Under the pieces are notes generated by a model, which was given only the letters and a program-made list of their open reading frames with translations, did no database searches and was not told the DNA's origin. From Bradyrhizobium sp. CCGB01 (GTDB lineage: Bacteria > Pseudomonadota > Alphaproteobacteria > Rhizobiales > Xanthobacteraceae), in assembly GCF_024199795.1 (NCBI RefSeq), contig NZ_JANADK010000001.1, forward strand, positions 434,001-498,000: 64,000 nt of DNA, given 5' to 3'. This document shows positions 33,892 through 43,900 of the stretch, in pieces. The translations under genes were made by a program, and so were the position numbers. Each line of letters starts with the position of its first letter. The stretch's first letter is position 1.

Positions 33892-34617
33892 ATGTCGAAG
33901 TTTTTTCCGCGCAACGAAGAGAAGCGCAGCGTCATCCTCGGTGCGGCCGCGCTCGCCGCCACAGTCGCGCTGATCGCAACGGGCGCGGCGCTCGCACAGA
34001 GCACAATGCAAGGCGTGCCCAACGCCATGCAGGGCTTTTCGCAGAACCGCGATCAGCCGATCCAGATCGAAGCCGCTTCGCTGGAGATGCGCGACAAGAA
34101 GAAGGAGGCGACCTTCTCCGGCAACGTGAAGGTCATCCAGGGCGACACCACCATGACCTCGAAGACGCTGGTGGTGTTTTACGAATCCGGTGGCGACAAG
34201 CCGGCCACGCCGCAGCCCGCGGCGAAGGCGGCCAAGAATAGCGGCACCGGCGCGCCGATGCAGTCGGCGACGCCGGGCCCGGGCGGCAGCTCCTCGATCA
34301 AGCGGCTGGAGGCGCGCGGCAATGTCGTTGTCACCCAGAAGGACCAGGTGGTGACGGGCGAGACCGCCGTCTTCGACACCAAGACCAACCTCATCACCAT
34401 GCTCGGCGGCGTCGTCCTGACGCAGTGCAAGAACGTGCTGCGCGGCGACCGTCTGGCGGTCGACATGACGACCGGCGTGTCCCGCGTAGAGTCGGATACC
34501 GGCCGGGTGCAGGCGTTGCTGCCGCAGGGCGGGAGCAATGATTGCGGATCGGGCAGTCCGGGCAAAGCCGGCGCGGGTCCGCCTCTGCAATTGCCTGGCA
34601 CGGGCAAGCAGAAGTAA
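33892..34617 (+). CDS. lptA: LPS transport periplasmic protein LptA
   Basis: A 241-aa OstA-like protein with a signal peptide (LAATVALIATGAALAQ). The jellyroll repeat units are visible as IQIEAASLEMRDKKKEATF, GNVKVIQGDTTMTSKTL, then VVTQKDQVVTGETAVFD. A Gly/Pro-rich insert (SGGDKPATPQPAAKAA and following) sits inside the fold, a rhizobial feature. It bridges LptC to the outer-membrane LptD. The ATG at 33892 lies 5 bp after the lptC stop; a GTG overlapping that stop (33883) would add 3 residues. lptB follows after 236 bp. Confidence 0.9.
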   Translation: MSKFFPRNEEKRSVILGAAALAATVALIATGAALAQSTMQGVPNAMQGFSQNRDQPIQIEAASLEMRDKKKEATFSGNVKVIQGDTTMTSKTLVVFYESGGDKPATPQPAAKAAKNSGTGAPMQSATPGPGGSSSIKRLEARGNVVVTQKDQVVTGETAVFDTKTNLITMLGGVVLTQCKNVLRGDRLAVDMTTGVSRVESDTGRVQALLPQGGSNDCGSGSPGKAGAGPPLQLPGTGKQK

Positions 34618-34853
34618 ATTCCAGGCGCGATTTCAACGGCTTGGGCCAGATTCTCCCGATCCGAGGTTGAAGCTTGCCCGGCGAGACTGTATCTAGCGCG
34701 CAGGGCTTTCGAAGCGGGGTCCGCCGCTTTTCGGGCGTGTTTCACTGGGCATGAGACATCCCTTCACTCATGCTGTTCCGGCGAATCGCAAGGCCGGTGC
34801 GGCAGATCGCGCGAATTCCGCGCAGGATCGTCGCGAAAGGCTAGAAGGCGGGG

Positions 34854-35864
34854 ATGGTCGATCTCTTCAGCATGTTCCGTCGGCGCCCCGCCAAGCGCGG
34901 CCGGCCAGGATTTGCGCGTCAGGACATCACCGCGCTCGGTGACAGCGTCGGCGGTCTCGTGCCCAGCCCGGTGCGCGACGCGCCGCCGATCGCCCGTGAC
35001 CAGCCGATGCGCGCGCCCGATCATTTCCAGGCCGACTTCCAAGCCGACTATCAGGCCGAGCAGCCGCGTGCCCAGGCGGTGCATCCGGTGCGGGCCGCCA
35101 GCCGGCCCAACGGCGCCGGTGGGCCCCAGCTCCTGAAGCGGCCGGGCTTCCTGGCGGTGCATAGCGTGGAAAAGAGTTTTGGCAGCCGTCAGGTGGTGCG
35201 CGGCGTCAGCATCTATGTGCGTCGTGGCGAAGCGGTCGGCCTGCTCGGCCCGAACGGCGCCGGCAAGACCACCGTGTTCTACATGATCACCGGCCTCATC
35301 AAGCCCGATCGCGGCGCGATCGAGCTCGACGGCCACGACGTCACCAGGCTGCCGATGTATCAGCGCGCGCGGCTCGGCATCGGCTATCTGCCGCAGGAAG
35401 CCTCGATCTTTCGCGGCCTCACCGTCGAGCAGAACATTCGCGCCGTGCTCGAAGTGGTCGAGCCCTCGCGCAAGAAGCGCGAGCAGCAGCTCGACTCGTT
35501 GCTCGACGAATTCAACATCACGCGCTTGAGGAAATCGCCGTCGATCGCGCTGTCGGGCGGCGAGCGCCGCCGCGTCGAGATCGCGCGCGCGCTCGCGACG
35601 CGTCCGAACTACATGCTGCTCGACGAGCCCTTCGCCGGCATCGATCCGATCGCGGTCGGCGACATTCAGGACCTCGTCCGCCATCTCACCAACCGCGGCA
35701 TCGGCGTGCTGATCACCGACCACAATGTCCGCGAGACGCTCGGCCTGACCGATCGCGCCTATATCGTCTATGCCGGTGAAATCTTGACCGAGGGTAGCCC
35801 GGATGAGATCGTCGCTGATCCTGACGTTCGCCGGCTTTACCTTGGCGAGGAATTCCGCCTCTAG
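34854..35864 (+). CDS. lptB: LPS export ABC transporter ATPase LptB (N-terminally extended)
   Basis: The ABC core (about residues 98-336) has Walker [10 protein letters not shown], the Q-loop LPQEASIF, signature [15 protein letters not shown], Walker [14 protein letters not shown] and the H-loop TDHN. It energises extraction of LPS from the inner membrane. The first 97 residues are an added low-complexity segment, rich in Arg, Pro and Gln ([17 protein letters not shown]), absent from E. coli LptB (241 aa). AAGGCGGGG just upstream supports the start, so the extension is probably translated. rpoN follows, as in many proteobacteria. Confidence 0.95.
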   Translation: MVDLFSMFRRRPAKRGRPGFARQDITALGDSVGGLVPSPVRDAPPIARDQPMRAPDHFQADFQADYQAEQPRAQAVHPVRAASRPNGAGGPQLLKRPGFLAVHSVEKSFGSRQVVRGVSIYVRRGEAVGLLGPNGAGKTTVFYMITGLIKPDRGAIELDGHDVTRLPMYQRARLGIGYLPQEASIFRGLTVEQNIRAVLEVVEPSRKKREQQLDSLLDEFNITRLRKSPSIALSGGERRRVEIARALATRPNYMLLDEPFAGIDPIAVGDIQDLVRHLTNRGIGVLITDHNVRETLGLTDRAYIVYAGEILTEGSPDEIVADPDVRRLYLGEEFRL

Positions 35865-35954
35865 CCCGTTTTTCCAATTCGTCAAGCCGTGTACATCGGG
35901 CTCGGACTAGGATAAGCAAAAATCGGACCAACTTTTGGGATCGGTTCTTGCTTC

Positions 35955-37580
35955 ATGGCGCTAACGCAGAGATTAGAGTTCCGGCAATCGCAGTCGCTGG
36001 TCATGACGCCGCAGCTGATGCAGGCGATCAAGCTGCTGCAATTGTCCAATCTCGATCTCACGACGTTCGTGGAAGAGGAACTCGAGCGTAACCCTCTGCT
36101 GGAGCGGGCCAATGACGAGCCCCCCGGCGGCGAAGCTCCCGCCGAGGCCGGCCAGTTCGGCGATGGCGAGGAGTCCGGCGGCCAAGGTGATGGGCAGGGC
36201 GATGACGGTTTTGGCGGCAGCGCCTTCGAGCCGGGCCAGGAAGAATGGATGAGCAAGGATCTCGGCACCCGCGCCGAGATCGAGCAGACCCTGGACACGG
36301 GCCTCGACAACGTCTTCTCCGAGGAACCGGCCGAGGCTGCCGCGCGCAACGCCCAGGATGCGGCGCCGACCACCTATACCGAATGGGGCGGCGGCGCCTC
36401 CGGCGACGAGGACTACAATCTCGAGGCCTTCGTTGCCGCCGAAACCACGCTGGGCGACCACCTCGCCGAGCAGCTTTCGGTTGCCTTCACGGCACCCGCG
36501 CAGCGCATGATCGGTCAGTACCTGATCGACCTCGTCGACGAGGCCGGCTATCTGCCGCCGGATCTCGGCCAGGCCGCCGAGCGCCTTGGCGCGTCGCAGC
36601 AGGACGTCGAGGGCGTCCTCGCCGTGCTGCAAAAATTCGATCCGCCCGGCGTCTGCGCCCGTAATTTGAGCGAATGCCTGGCGATCCAGCTCCGCGAGCT
36701 CGACCGCTACGACCCCGCGATGCAGGCCCTCGTCGAGCATCTCGATCTGCTCGCCAAGCGCGACATCGCTGCCTTGCGCAAGCTCTGCGGCGTCGACGAC
36801 GAGGACATCGCCGACATGATCGGCGAGATCCGCCGCCTCAATCCCAAGCCCGGCATGAAGTTCGGCTCGGCGCGGCTCCAGACCATGGTGCCGGATGTCT
36901 ATGTCCGCCCGGGTCCCGATGGCGGCTGGCATGTCGAGCTCAACAGCGACACCTTGCCGCGCGTGCTGGTCAACCAGACCTATTACTCCGAGCTGTCGAA
37001 GAAGATCGGCAAGGACGGCGACAAGTCCTATTTCACCGACGCGCTCCAGAACGCGACCTGGCTCGTGCGCGCGCTCGATCAGCGCGCCCGGACCATCCTG
37101 AAGGTTGCAACGGAAATCGTGCGCCAGCAGGACGGCTTCTTCACCCATGGCGTTGCGCATCTGCGGCCGCTGAATCTGAAGGCCGTCGCCGACGCCATCC
37201 AGATGCATGAATCCACGGTGTCGCGGGTCACCGCCAACAAGTACATGGCGACAAATCGCGGCACATTCGAATTGAAATATTTCTTCACCGCCTCGATCGC
37301 CTCGGCCGACGGCGGCGAGGCGCATTCCGCCGAAGCCGTCCGTCACCACATCAAGCAGCTGATCGATTCGGAAGCGCCGGCGGCGATCCTGTCGGACGAC
37401 ACCATCGTGGAACGCTTACGCGCCTCGGGCATTGATATTGCCCGCCGCACGGTCGCGAAGTACCGCGAAGCCATGCGCATTCCCTCCTCGGTGCAACGCC
37501 GCCGCGACAAGCAGAGCGCTCTTGGTAACGTCCTCTCCACCGCAATGTCCGATCGCTCCCGCAACACCGAGCCGGCCTGA
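35955..37580 (+). CDS. rpoN: RNA polymerase sigma-54 factor
   Basis: A 541-aa sigma-54. Region I (1-50) is the Gln/Leu-rich activator-interacting segment (LEFRQSQSLVMTPQLMQAIK). Region II is acidic. The core-binding domain follows, then the helix-turn-helix near 420 (MHESTVSRVTANKYM) and the RpoN box ARRTVAKYREAMRIP near 500, all intact. It directs transcription of nitrogen, C4-dicarboxylate and other genes together with enhancer-binding ATPases. Gene order lptB-rpoN-hpf-ptsN is classical. The start (MALTQRLEFRQSQ) is the family start. Confidence 0.97.
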   Translation: MALTQRLEFRQSQSLVMTPQLMQAIKLLQLSNLDLTTFVEEELERNPLLERANDEPPGGEAPAEAGQFGDGEESGGQGDGQGDDGFGGSAFEPGQEEWMSKDLGTRAEIEQTLDTGLDNVFSEEPAEAAARNAQDAAPTTYTEWGGGASGDEDYNLEAFVAAETTLGDHLAEQLSVAFTAPAQRMIGQYLIDLVDEAGYLPPDLGQAAERLGASQQDVEGVLAVLQKFDPPGVCARNLSECLAIQLRELDRYDPAMQALVEHLDLLAKRDIAALRKLCGVDDEDIADMIGEIRRLNPKPGMKFGSARLQTMVPDVYVRPGPDGGWHVELNSDTLPRVLVNQTYYSELSKKIGKDGDKSYFTDALQNATWLVRALDQRARTILKVATEIVRQQDGFFTHGVAHLRPLNLKAVADAIQMHESTVSRVTANKYMATNRGTFELKYFFTASIASADGGEAHSAEAVRHHIKQLIDSEAPAAILSDDTIVERLRASGIDIARRTVAKYREAMRIPSSVQRRRDKQSALGNVLSTAMSDRSRNTEPA

Positions 37581-37664
37581 TTGCGCTGGCGCCAAATCGC
37601 GCTACTCTCACCTCCCCCTTCGCGACCGATCCAAGCTAGGCCCTCAAACCAAGCGAGGCATCAC

Positions 37665-38264
37665 ATGACTCTCAGAATCTCCGGAAAGAGCGTTAGCGTC
37701 GGCGACGCCCTGCGCGGCCGCGTGACCGACCGGACTGAAGAGGTCCTGCGCAAGTATTTCGACGGCAATTATTCCGGTCACATCACGCTGAGCAAGGACG
37801 GCTTCGGCTTCCGTACCGACTGTGCCCTGCACCTTGATTCGGGGATCACGCTCGAGGCCGATTCGAACGCGCCGGACGCCTATGCCAGCGCCGACCAGGC
37901 GCTCCTGATGATCGAGAAGCGGCTCAAGCGTTACAAGAGCCGGCTCAAGGACCGCTCGGCCCGCAAGGCCCATGTCGCCTCCGCCGCCCTCGCCGCCCTG
38001 AATGCCACGAGCTACGTGCTGGAGGCGCCGGGCGATGGGGAGGACGAGGACGAGGTCACCGGCTACAGCCCCGTCATCATCGCCGAGGCCACGACCTCGC
38101 TGAAGCAGCTGTCGGTCAGCGAGGCCGTCATGGAGCTCGACCTCAGCGGAGCGCCCTGCCTGGTATTCCAGCACGGCTCCAGCGGCCGGGTGAACATCAT
38201 TTACCGCCGGGCCGACGGCAATGTCGGCTGGATCGACCCGCCGGGGGCCAAACCGGACGGTTAA
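37665..38264 (+). CDS. hpf: Long-form ribosome hibernation-promoting factor
   Basis: A 199-aa protein with the RaiA/HPF domain (1-100: MTLRISGKSVSVGDALRGRV; GHITLSKDGFGF) and a C-terminal dimerisation domain (YSPVIIAEATTSLKQLS; VNIIYRRADGNVGWIDPP). The long form dimerises 70S ribosomes into inactive 100S particles in stationary phase. The start has GCGAGG upstream; the in-frame codons before it are not HPF-like. It lies between rpoN and ptsN. Confidence 0.95.
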   Translation: MTLRISGKSVSVGDALRGRVTDRTEEVLRKYFDGNYSGHITLSKDGFGFRTDCALHLDSGITLEADSNAPDAYASADQALLMIEKRLKRYKSRLKDRSARKAHVASAALAALNATSYVLEAPGDGEDEDEVTGYSPVIIAEATTSLKQLSVSEAVMELDLSGAPCLVFQHGSSGRVNIIYRRADGNVGWIDPPGAKPDG

Positions 38265-38486
38265 GGGCTGGAACCTGGGCTCCGTATCATCCGCAGCCTT
38301 TAACAATGACCGGGGCAAAGCCGCACGCAGCAGTTGGCACCGGGATTGCGTTGGAGTAGAAGCGCCCCACATCAGGATCGGGGCTAAGTCCCCTTCCTGC
38401 TTGACCTTCTCGACGCCGGCCGGGCGTGGTTCGACCAAGCTGGCCAATTCGGAACCTGACGGTTTAATTCACCTCGGAAACCTTCC

Positions 38487-38948
38487 ATGCCGATTACCGA
38501 TCTGGTCGCACCCGAGGCGATTCTCCCGGCATTGAAGGTCAACAGCAAGAAGCAGGCGCTTCAGGAGCTTGCGGCCAAGGCCGCCGAGCTGACCGGGCAG
38601 AACGAACGCGCGGTGTTCGAGGTGCTGCTGCAGCGTGAGAAGCTCGGCACCACCGCAGTCGGCTACGGTGTCGCCATTCCCCACGGCAAGCTGCCCAAGC
38701 TGGAAAAGATTTTTGGCCTGTTCGCGCGCCTCGATCGTCCGATCGATTTCGAGGCGATGGACGGCCAGCCGGTAGATCTCGTCTTCCTGCTGCTCGCCCC
38801 CGAAGGCGCCGGCGCCGACCACCTCAAGGCGCTCGCCCGAATCGCCCGCCTGCTGCGCGACCAGGACATCGCCAAGAAGCTCCGCGCCTCGCGCGACGCC
38901 CAGGCGATCTATTCGGTGCTGGCGCTGCCGCCGGCGACCGCGGCGTAA
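38487..38948 (+). CDS. ptsN: PTS IIA-like nitrogen regulatory protein (EIIA-Ntr)
   Basis: A 153-aa phosphoacceptor protein of the nitrogen PTS. The active His is in VGYGVAIPHGKLPKLE near residue 66 and the domain ends SVLALPPA. It receives phosphate through PtsP and PtsO and in rhizobia affects potassium transport, nitrogen and carbon use. The start MPITDLVAPEAIL is the family start. Upstream 222 bp separate it from hpf, so it could have its own promoter. Confidence 0.96.
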   Translation: MPITDLVAPEAILPALKVNSKKQALQELAAKAAELTGQNERAVFEVLLQREKLGTTAVGYGVAIPHGKLPKLEKIFGLFARLDRPIDFEAMDGQPVDLVFLLLAPEGAGADHLKALARIARLLRDQDIAKKLRASRDAQAIYSVLALPPATAA

Positions 38949-39222
38949 CTTCGCTTTTCCTCGCCGCCCGCTGAGAAGCGGAATCGACCCACGCAATTGC
39001 CAATCTACGCCGGCCATCTCCGTCGCATGCGCGCGGGATGTCGCGATCTCGTAACAACCGGCGAGATCACGCGAATAATTTCCCCATTTGAGACGTCCGG
39101 CACAACGCGCCATGTCGGCGTCCGCTAAGGACGCCCAGGAACGCAAGTGGCGCCTGGATCGACGCGCCGTCCTGCGCTTTCGCTGATGTCGTTACCTATT
39201 GCCCGAAGGTCGGGCCCGCAGG

Positions 39223-40959
39223 ATGAAAGTGGTTGGCGCGGTGCAGTGCAGGGTTGTTGTGGTCGGGCTAGTGATAGCAGGTACCGCAGTCCCGGCCGTC
39301 GCGCAGGATGCTGGATCGCTGCTCCGCGAGATGCAGCGGCAGCAGGAGTTGCAGCGGCAGGAAAGGCTGCCGGCTCCTGACGAGATTCGACCGCAGCAGC
39401 CGCCCGCCGCCACCCCCGACCGGGGCGAGCGCATCATCGTGAAGGGCGTTCGCTTCACCGGCAAGGTGGAGCTGCTGCCGCCGGCCGAGCGCGAGCAGCT
39501 CGTTGCCTCGGTGCGCGGCAAGCGCCTCGGCATCCAAGGGCTCTATGCGCTGGCCGATCAGGTGACGGCCGCGCTCCAGGGCCGCGGCCGGCTGCTGGCG
39601 CGCGCGCTGCTGCCGCCGCAGGATGTCACGAGCGGCATCGTCACGATCGAGATCGCCGAGGGTGCGCTCAAGACCATCACGCTCGACCGCGCCAAGGGCG
39701 TACGGGTGCGCGAGGATTTGCTGCGCGCCATCATCGAGGGCCGGCTGAAGCCCGACGGGGTGACGCGGCAGGATCTGGAAGACGCGCTGCTGCGCATGAA
39801 CGACCTGCCCGGCGTGTCCGTGCATGCGAAGCTCGCGCCGGGCGAGGCGCCGAACACCACCAGGCTCGTCGTCGGTGTCGAACAGGCTCCGGTCGTTGGC
39901 GTCAGCTTCTGGGCCGACAACTATGGCAGCTCCAATGTCGGCAAGGCGCAAGGAAGCGGTCTCGTGACATTCACCGACGTGACCGGTTGGGGCGATCTCA
40001 CGCGCGTCTCCGGCACGGTCTCGCAGGGACAGGAGTACGGGTCGTTTGGGACGAGCGTGCCGCTCGGCGCAAGCGGCCTTACGGCCAATGCCAGCTACGG
40101 TTATCTCGACTATCACAACATCGACGCGATCGGGCAGGCCCTCGGTCTCACCGGATTCGCTCATTTCGCCAATGGCGGCACGGACTACAGCCTGATCCGC
40201 AGCCGCGATTTCAACCTTCAGCTCGGCGGCGCCGTGACCTGGAAGGCGCTGGTCGACGACAGCATCGCCGGGACGCTTCAGGACAAGCGCTCCATCTCCA
40301 CCACGCTTAGCCTGAACGGCGACCGGCGCGATGCCTTGCTCGGCGGCGGCATCACCAGCTGGTCGGTGAGCTGGACGCTCGGCGATCTCGATCTCGCGCG
40401 TGTGGCGAGCGCGCTCGCGGCCGACCAGGCCGGGCTCAGGACGCAGGGCCAGTTCAATCGCATCAATGCGACGGTGGCCCGGCTTCAGGCGCTGCCCGGT
40501 GACTTCGCGCTGTTCGGCCGCCTCTACGGACAATGGGCGGACAAGAATCTCGATTCCTCGGAAGACTTTGCGCTGGGCGGTCCGTTCGGCGTGCGCGGCT
40601 ATCCCGTCGGCGAGGGGCGCGGCGACATGGGCGTGCTCGGCACGCTCGAGCTTCGCTACAACGCGCCGCTGCCGCCGCGCTTTGGCGGCCTGCAACTGGC
40701 GAGCTTCGTGGACGGCGGCTACGTCAAGGTCAACGTGTCGCCGAACGGCATTCCGCCGGTCACCGCGTGCGGCTGCAACGATTACGGCCTCGCCAGCGCC
40801 GGGCTTGCCGCGCGCTGGGCGCGCGAAAGGCTGAACGTATCGGCAAGCTGGGCCCACACGCTGGGCGACAATCCCGGCCGTTCCATCATCACCGAAGTCA
40901 ATGCCGATGGCGTCAGGTCCAGCGACCAGTTCTGGCTGCAAGCCGCCATCCGCTTCTGA
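39223..40959 (+). CDS. Two-partner secretion transporter TpsB (ShlB/FhaC family)
   Basis: A 578-aa outer-membrane translocator. Signal peptide VVVVGLVIAGTAVPAVA; then a Gln/Arg-rich segment (LLREMQRQQELQRQERLPAP), POTRA 1 (IIVKGVRFTGKVELLPP), POTRA 2 (KTITLDRAKGVRVRED to VHAKLAPGEAPNTTRL) and a 16-strand barrel with the characteristic FGVRGYPVGEGRGDMG motif and the terminal FWLQAAIRF. It would recognise the TPS domain of the next gene product and thread it outward. ATG 39223 starts the signal peptide; a TTG at 39199 is an alternative. It is in operon with tpsA, 20 bp apart. Confidence 0.93.
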   Translation: MKVVGAVQCRVVVVGLVIAGTAVPAVAQDAGSLLREMQRQQELQRQERLPAPDEIRPQQPPAATPDRGERIIVKGVRFTGKVELLPPAEREQLVASVRGKRLGIQGLYALADQVTAALQGRGRLLARALLPPQDVTSGIVTIEIAEGALKTITLDRAKGVRVREDLLRAIIEGRLKPDGVTRQDLEDALLRMNDLPGVSVHAKLAPGEAPNTTRLVVGVEQAPVVGVSFWADNYGSSNVGKAQGSGLVTFTDVTGWGDLTRVSGTVSQGQEYGSFGTSVPLGASGLTANASYGYLDYHNIDAIGQALGLTGFAHFANGGTDYSLIRSRDFNLQLGGAVTWKALVDDSIAGTLQDKRSISTTLSLNGDRRDALLGGGITSWSVSWTLGDLDLARVASALAADQAGLRTQGQFNRINATVARLQALPGDFALFGRLYGQWADKNLDSSEDFALGGPFGVRGYPVGEGRGDMGVLGTLELRYNAPLPPRFGGLQLASFVDGGYVKVNVSPNGIPPVTACGCNDYGLASAGLAARWARERLNVSASWAHTLGDNPGRSIITEVNADGVRSSDQFWLQAAIRF

Positions 40960-40979
40960 CGTTTTCGAGAGGGCACGAC

Positions 40980-43900
40980 ATGACATCGACCCTGCCGCGA
41001 ATCCAGCTCGCAATCGCGCTGTCCGCGACCACGATGTTGACGCCGCCAGCGCTGGCGCAGACCCTGCCGACCGGCGGTCAGGTCGTATCGGGGCAGGCCA
41101 CGATCAGCCAGTCCGGCAATGCCATGACCATCAACCAGTCGAGCGACCGGATGATCGCCAATTGGCAGAGTTTTTCGATCGGCACCGGCAACTCCGTGAC
41201 CTTCAATCAGCCCGGCGCGTCCTCGGTCGCGCTGAACCGCGTCGTCGGGCAGGATCCGTCGCAAATCCTCGGCAATCTCAGCGCCAACGGGCAGGTGTTC
41301 CTGATCAACCCGAACGGCATTGCCATCGGCAAATCCGGCAGCGTGCAGACCGGCGGCTTCGTCGCCTCCACCCTCGGCATCAGCAACACGGATTTCTTGG
41401 CCGGCCGCTACAATTTCACCGGCAGCGGCGGTGCGATCAGCAATGAAGGCAACCTTTCCGGCAAGGTGGTGGCGCTGATCTCGCCGAGCGTCAGCAATTC
41501 CGGCACCATCGCCGGCAGCACGGCGCTCGCGGCCGGCACCGACGTGCTGCTCGACTTCAATGGTGACGGCCTGCTCTCGGTCGAGGTCAAGGCCTCGACC
41601 GTCAAGACCCTGGTCGAGAACAAGGGGCTGATCCGCGCCGATGGCGGGCTTGCCGTTCTCACGGCCAAAGGTGCCAGCGATGCCATGAAGGGCGTCGTCA
41701 ACAATTCAGGCGTGGTGCAGGCCGCGAGCATCGGCAGCAGGAACGGCCGCATCCTCCTGCTCGGCGACTCCAGGTACGGCGAGGTCAATGCCGGCGGCAC
41801 GCTGCGCGCGCGCTCCGTCGAGACATCCGCCGCCAAGGTCAAGCTCGCCGCCGATCTGAAGGTCGACACGCTGGGCGGACGCTGGCTGATCGATCCCGTC
41901 AACATCACCATCGACGCCAATTACGCGGCGGCCCTGCAGACCGCGCTGGCGAGCGGCGACGTGACGGTGACCACCTCGGGCAGCGGCACGGATGCGGGCA
42001 ACATCGCGGTCAACGCGCCGATCAATTGGGCATCGCACATCCTCACGCTTCGCGCCGACAACACCATCAGCATCAATGCGCCGCTGACCTCGACCGGCAC
42101 GACCGGCCTCGACGGCCTCGTGCTGCAATATGCGCAGACCAATTCGACCGGCACCTACAGCGTCAATGCGCCGGTCAATCTCGCGGCCGGAAGCCTGTTC
42201 CAGACCCAGAGCGGCAGCAATGCGCCGGTCACTTACACGGTCATCACCGATCTCAACGCCTTGCAGAACATCAATACGAATCTTGCCGGCAACTACGTGC
42301 TGGGCGCGAACATCGACGCCAGCAGCACGGCGGGCTGGAACGGCGGCGCGGGCTTCATGCCGATCGGAGGCGCCGGCAACACCTATTTCAGCGGCGTTTT
42401 CGACGGGCTTGGCCATGTCGTCAGCAATCTGACCATCAACCGGCCCACTACCGACGGTGTCGGTCTGTTCGGCTACATCGACAATGGTGCGAGCCTCCGC
42501 AATGTCGGATTGGAAGGCGGCAGCGTAACGGGTAACAATTCCGTCGGTGGCCTGGTCGGATTGACCGGCATCTGGGTTTACCTCGGCACGAGCAGCGCCG
42601 GTGGCGCCACCATCAGCAACGTTTACAACACGGGCAATGTGACCGGCAGCGGCGCCTTCGTCGGCGGAATAGTGGGCGACACCTGGCTCACCACGATCAG
42701 CAACGCATATGCAACCGGCACGGTTGCGGGCTATGGCTCCGTCGGCGGGCTCGCGGGGCGCACGGTCGCCACGATCGTCTCCAACTCATACGCCACCGGC
42801 AATGTGTCCGCCATCGACCAGGGTGCCGGCGGACTGGTTGGGTTCAATCTCGGAACGTGGATCGGACCAGGTCAGGCGGATTATGCGATTGGGACGATTA
42901 GCCACTCCCACGCCACCGGTGCAGTGTCCGGCGGCGTCTTTGTCGGTGGACTGCTGGGGTACAGCAACATTGGTCTCATCACCGACAGCTACGCCACCGG
43001 CAATGTGTCGGGCACAGGTAACAGTTGGCCCGTAGGCTCAGCTGCCGGCGGGCTGGTGGGATACAGCACGTACGGTCAGGTGCTGCGATCCTATGCCACG
43101 GGGAATGTCTCCGGCATCGACACGGTCGGCGGGCTAATGGGGGCGAACTGGACCGGCGGCTCGATAAGTCAATCCTATGCCACCGGCAACGTGTCGGGGA
43201 CGCGTCAAGTTGGAGGACTGGTGGGGCAAAACTACGACGACCCCTATATAGAATATTCTTACGCCACGGGTACGGTCACGGGAACGCAGATCGTCGGCGG
43301 ACTGGTCGGATACAATTTCGGCGGTACGGTGAACTGGAGTTACGCCACGGGCGCGGTATCCGGGACCACCGATGTTGGCGCGCTGATAGGGCTCATCTCG
43401 GGTGCTAACATCACGCAGAGCTATGCAAACCGCGACACCACGGGGCAGAGCTCCGTATGCGGCACGGTTTTCGCGGGCTCCTGCGCGGGCGGCGCTCTCC
43501 TCACCAACGCGCAGATGCGCGATCCCTTCACGTTCATCAACGCGGGCTACGATTTTGTCACCATGTGGGGCACGTCCGTCAGCGGCGCCAACAACGGCAT
43601 GCCGGTGCTGCGGGTGTTCGGCGACACGGTCTACGATGTCTATGTGAATGTGTCGGGTTCGGCGAGCACCACCTATGGCACGTTGGCCTCGCTCGCTGGA
43701 TTGACCGCGACCGGTGTGAACGCGAACCACGTCACGCTCGGCTGGGGCAGCGCGGTGACCACCACGCTGGGGGCGGGGAGCTACAATCTGAGCGGTCCCG
43801 GCGTTGTGAACGCGACCAGCTCCGGCGGTGCCGTCTATGTCGGATCCGTCGCGGTCGGTCTCACCATCGGCAACGCATCGCTCACCATCACCGCAAATGC

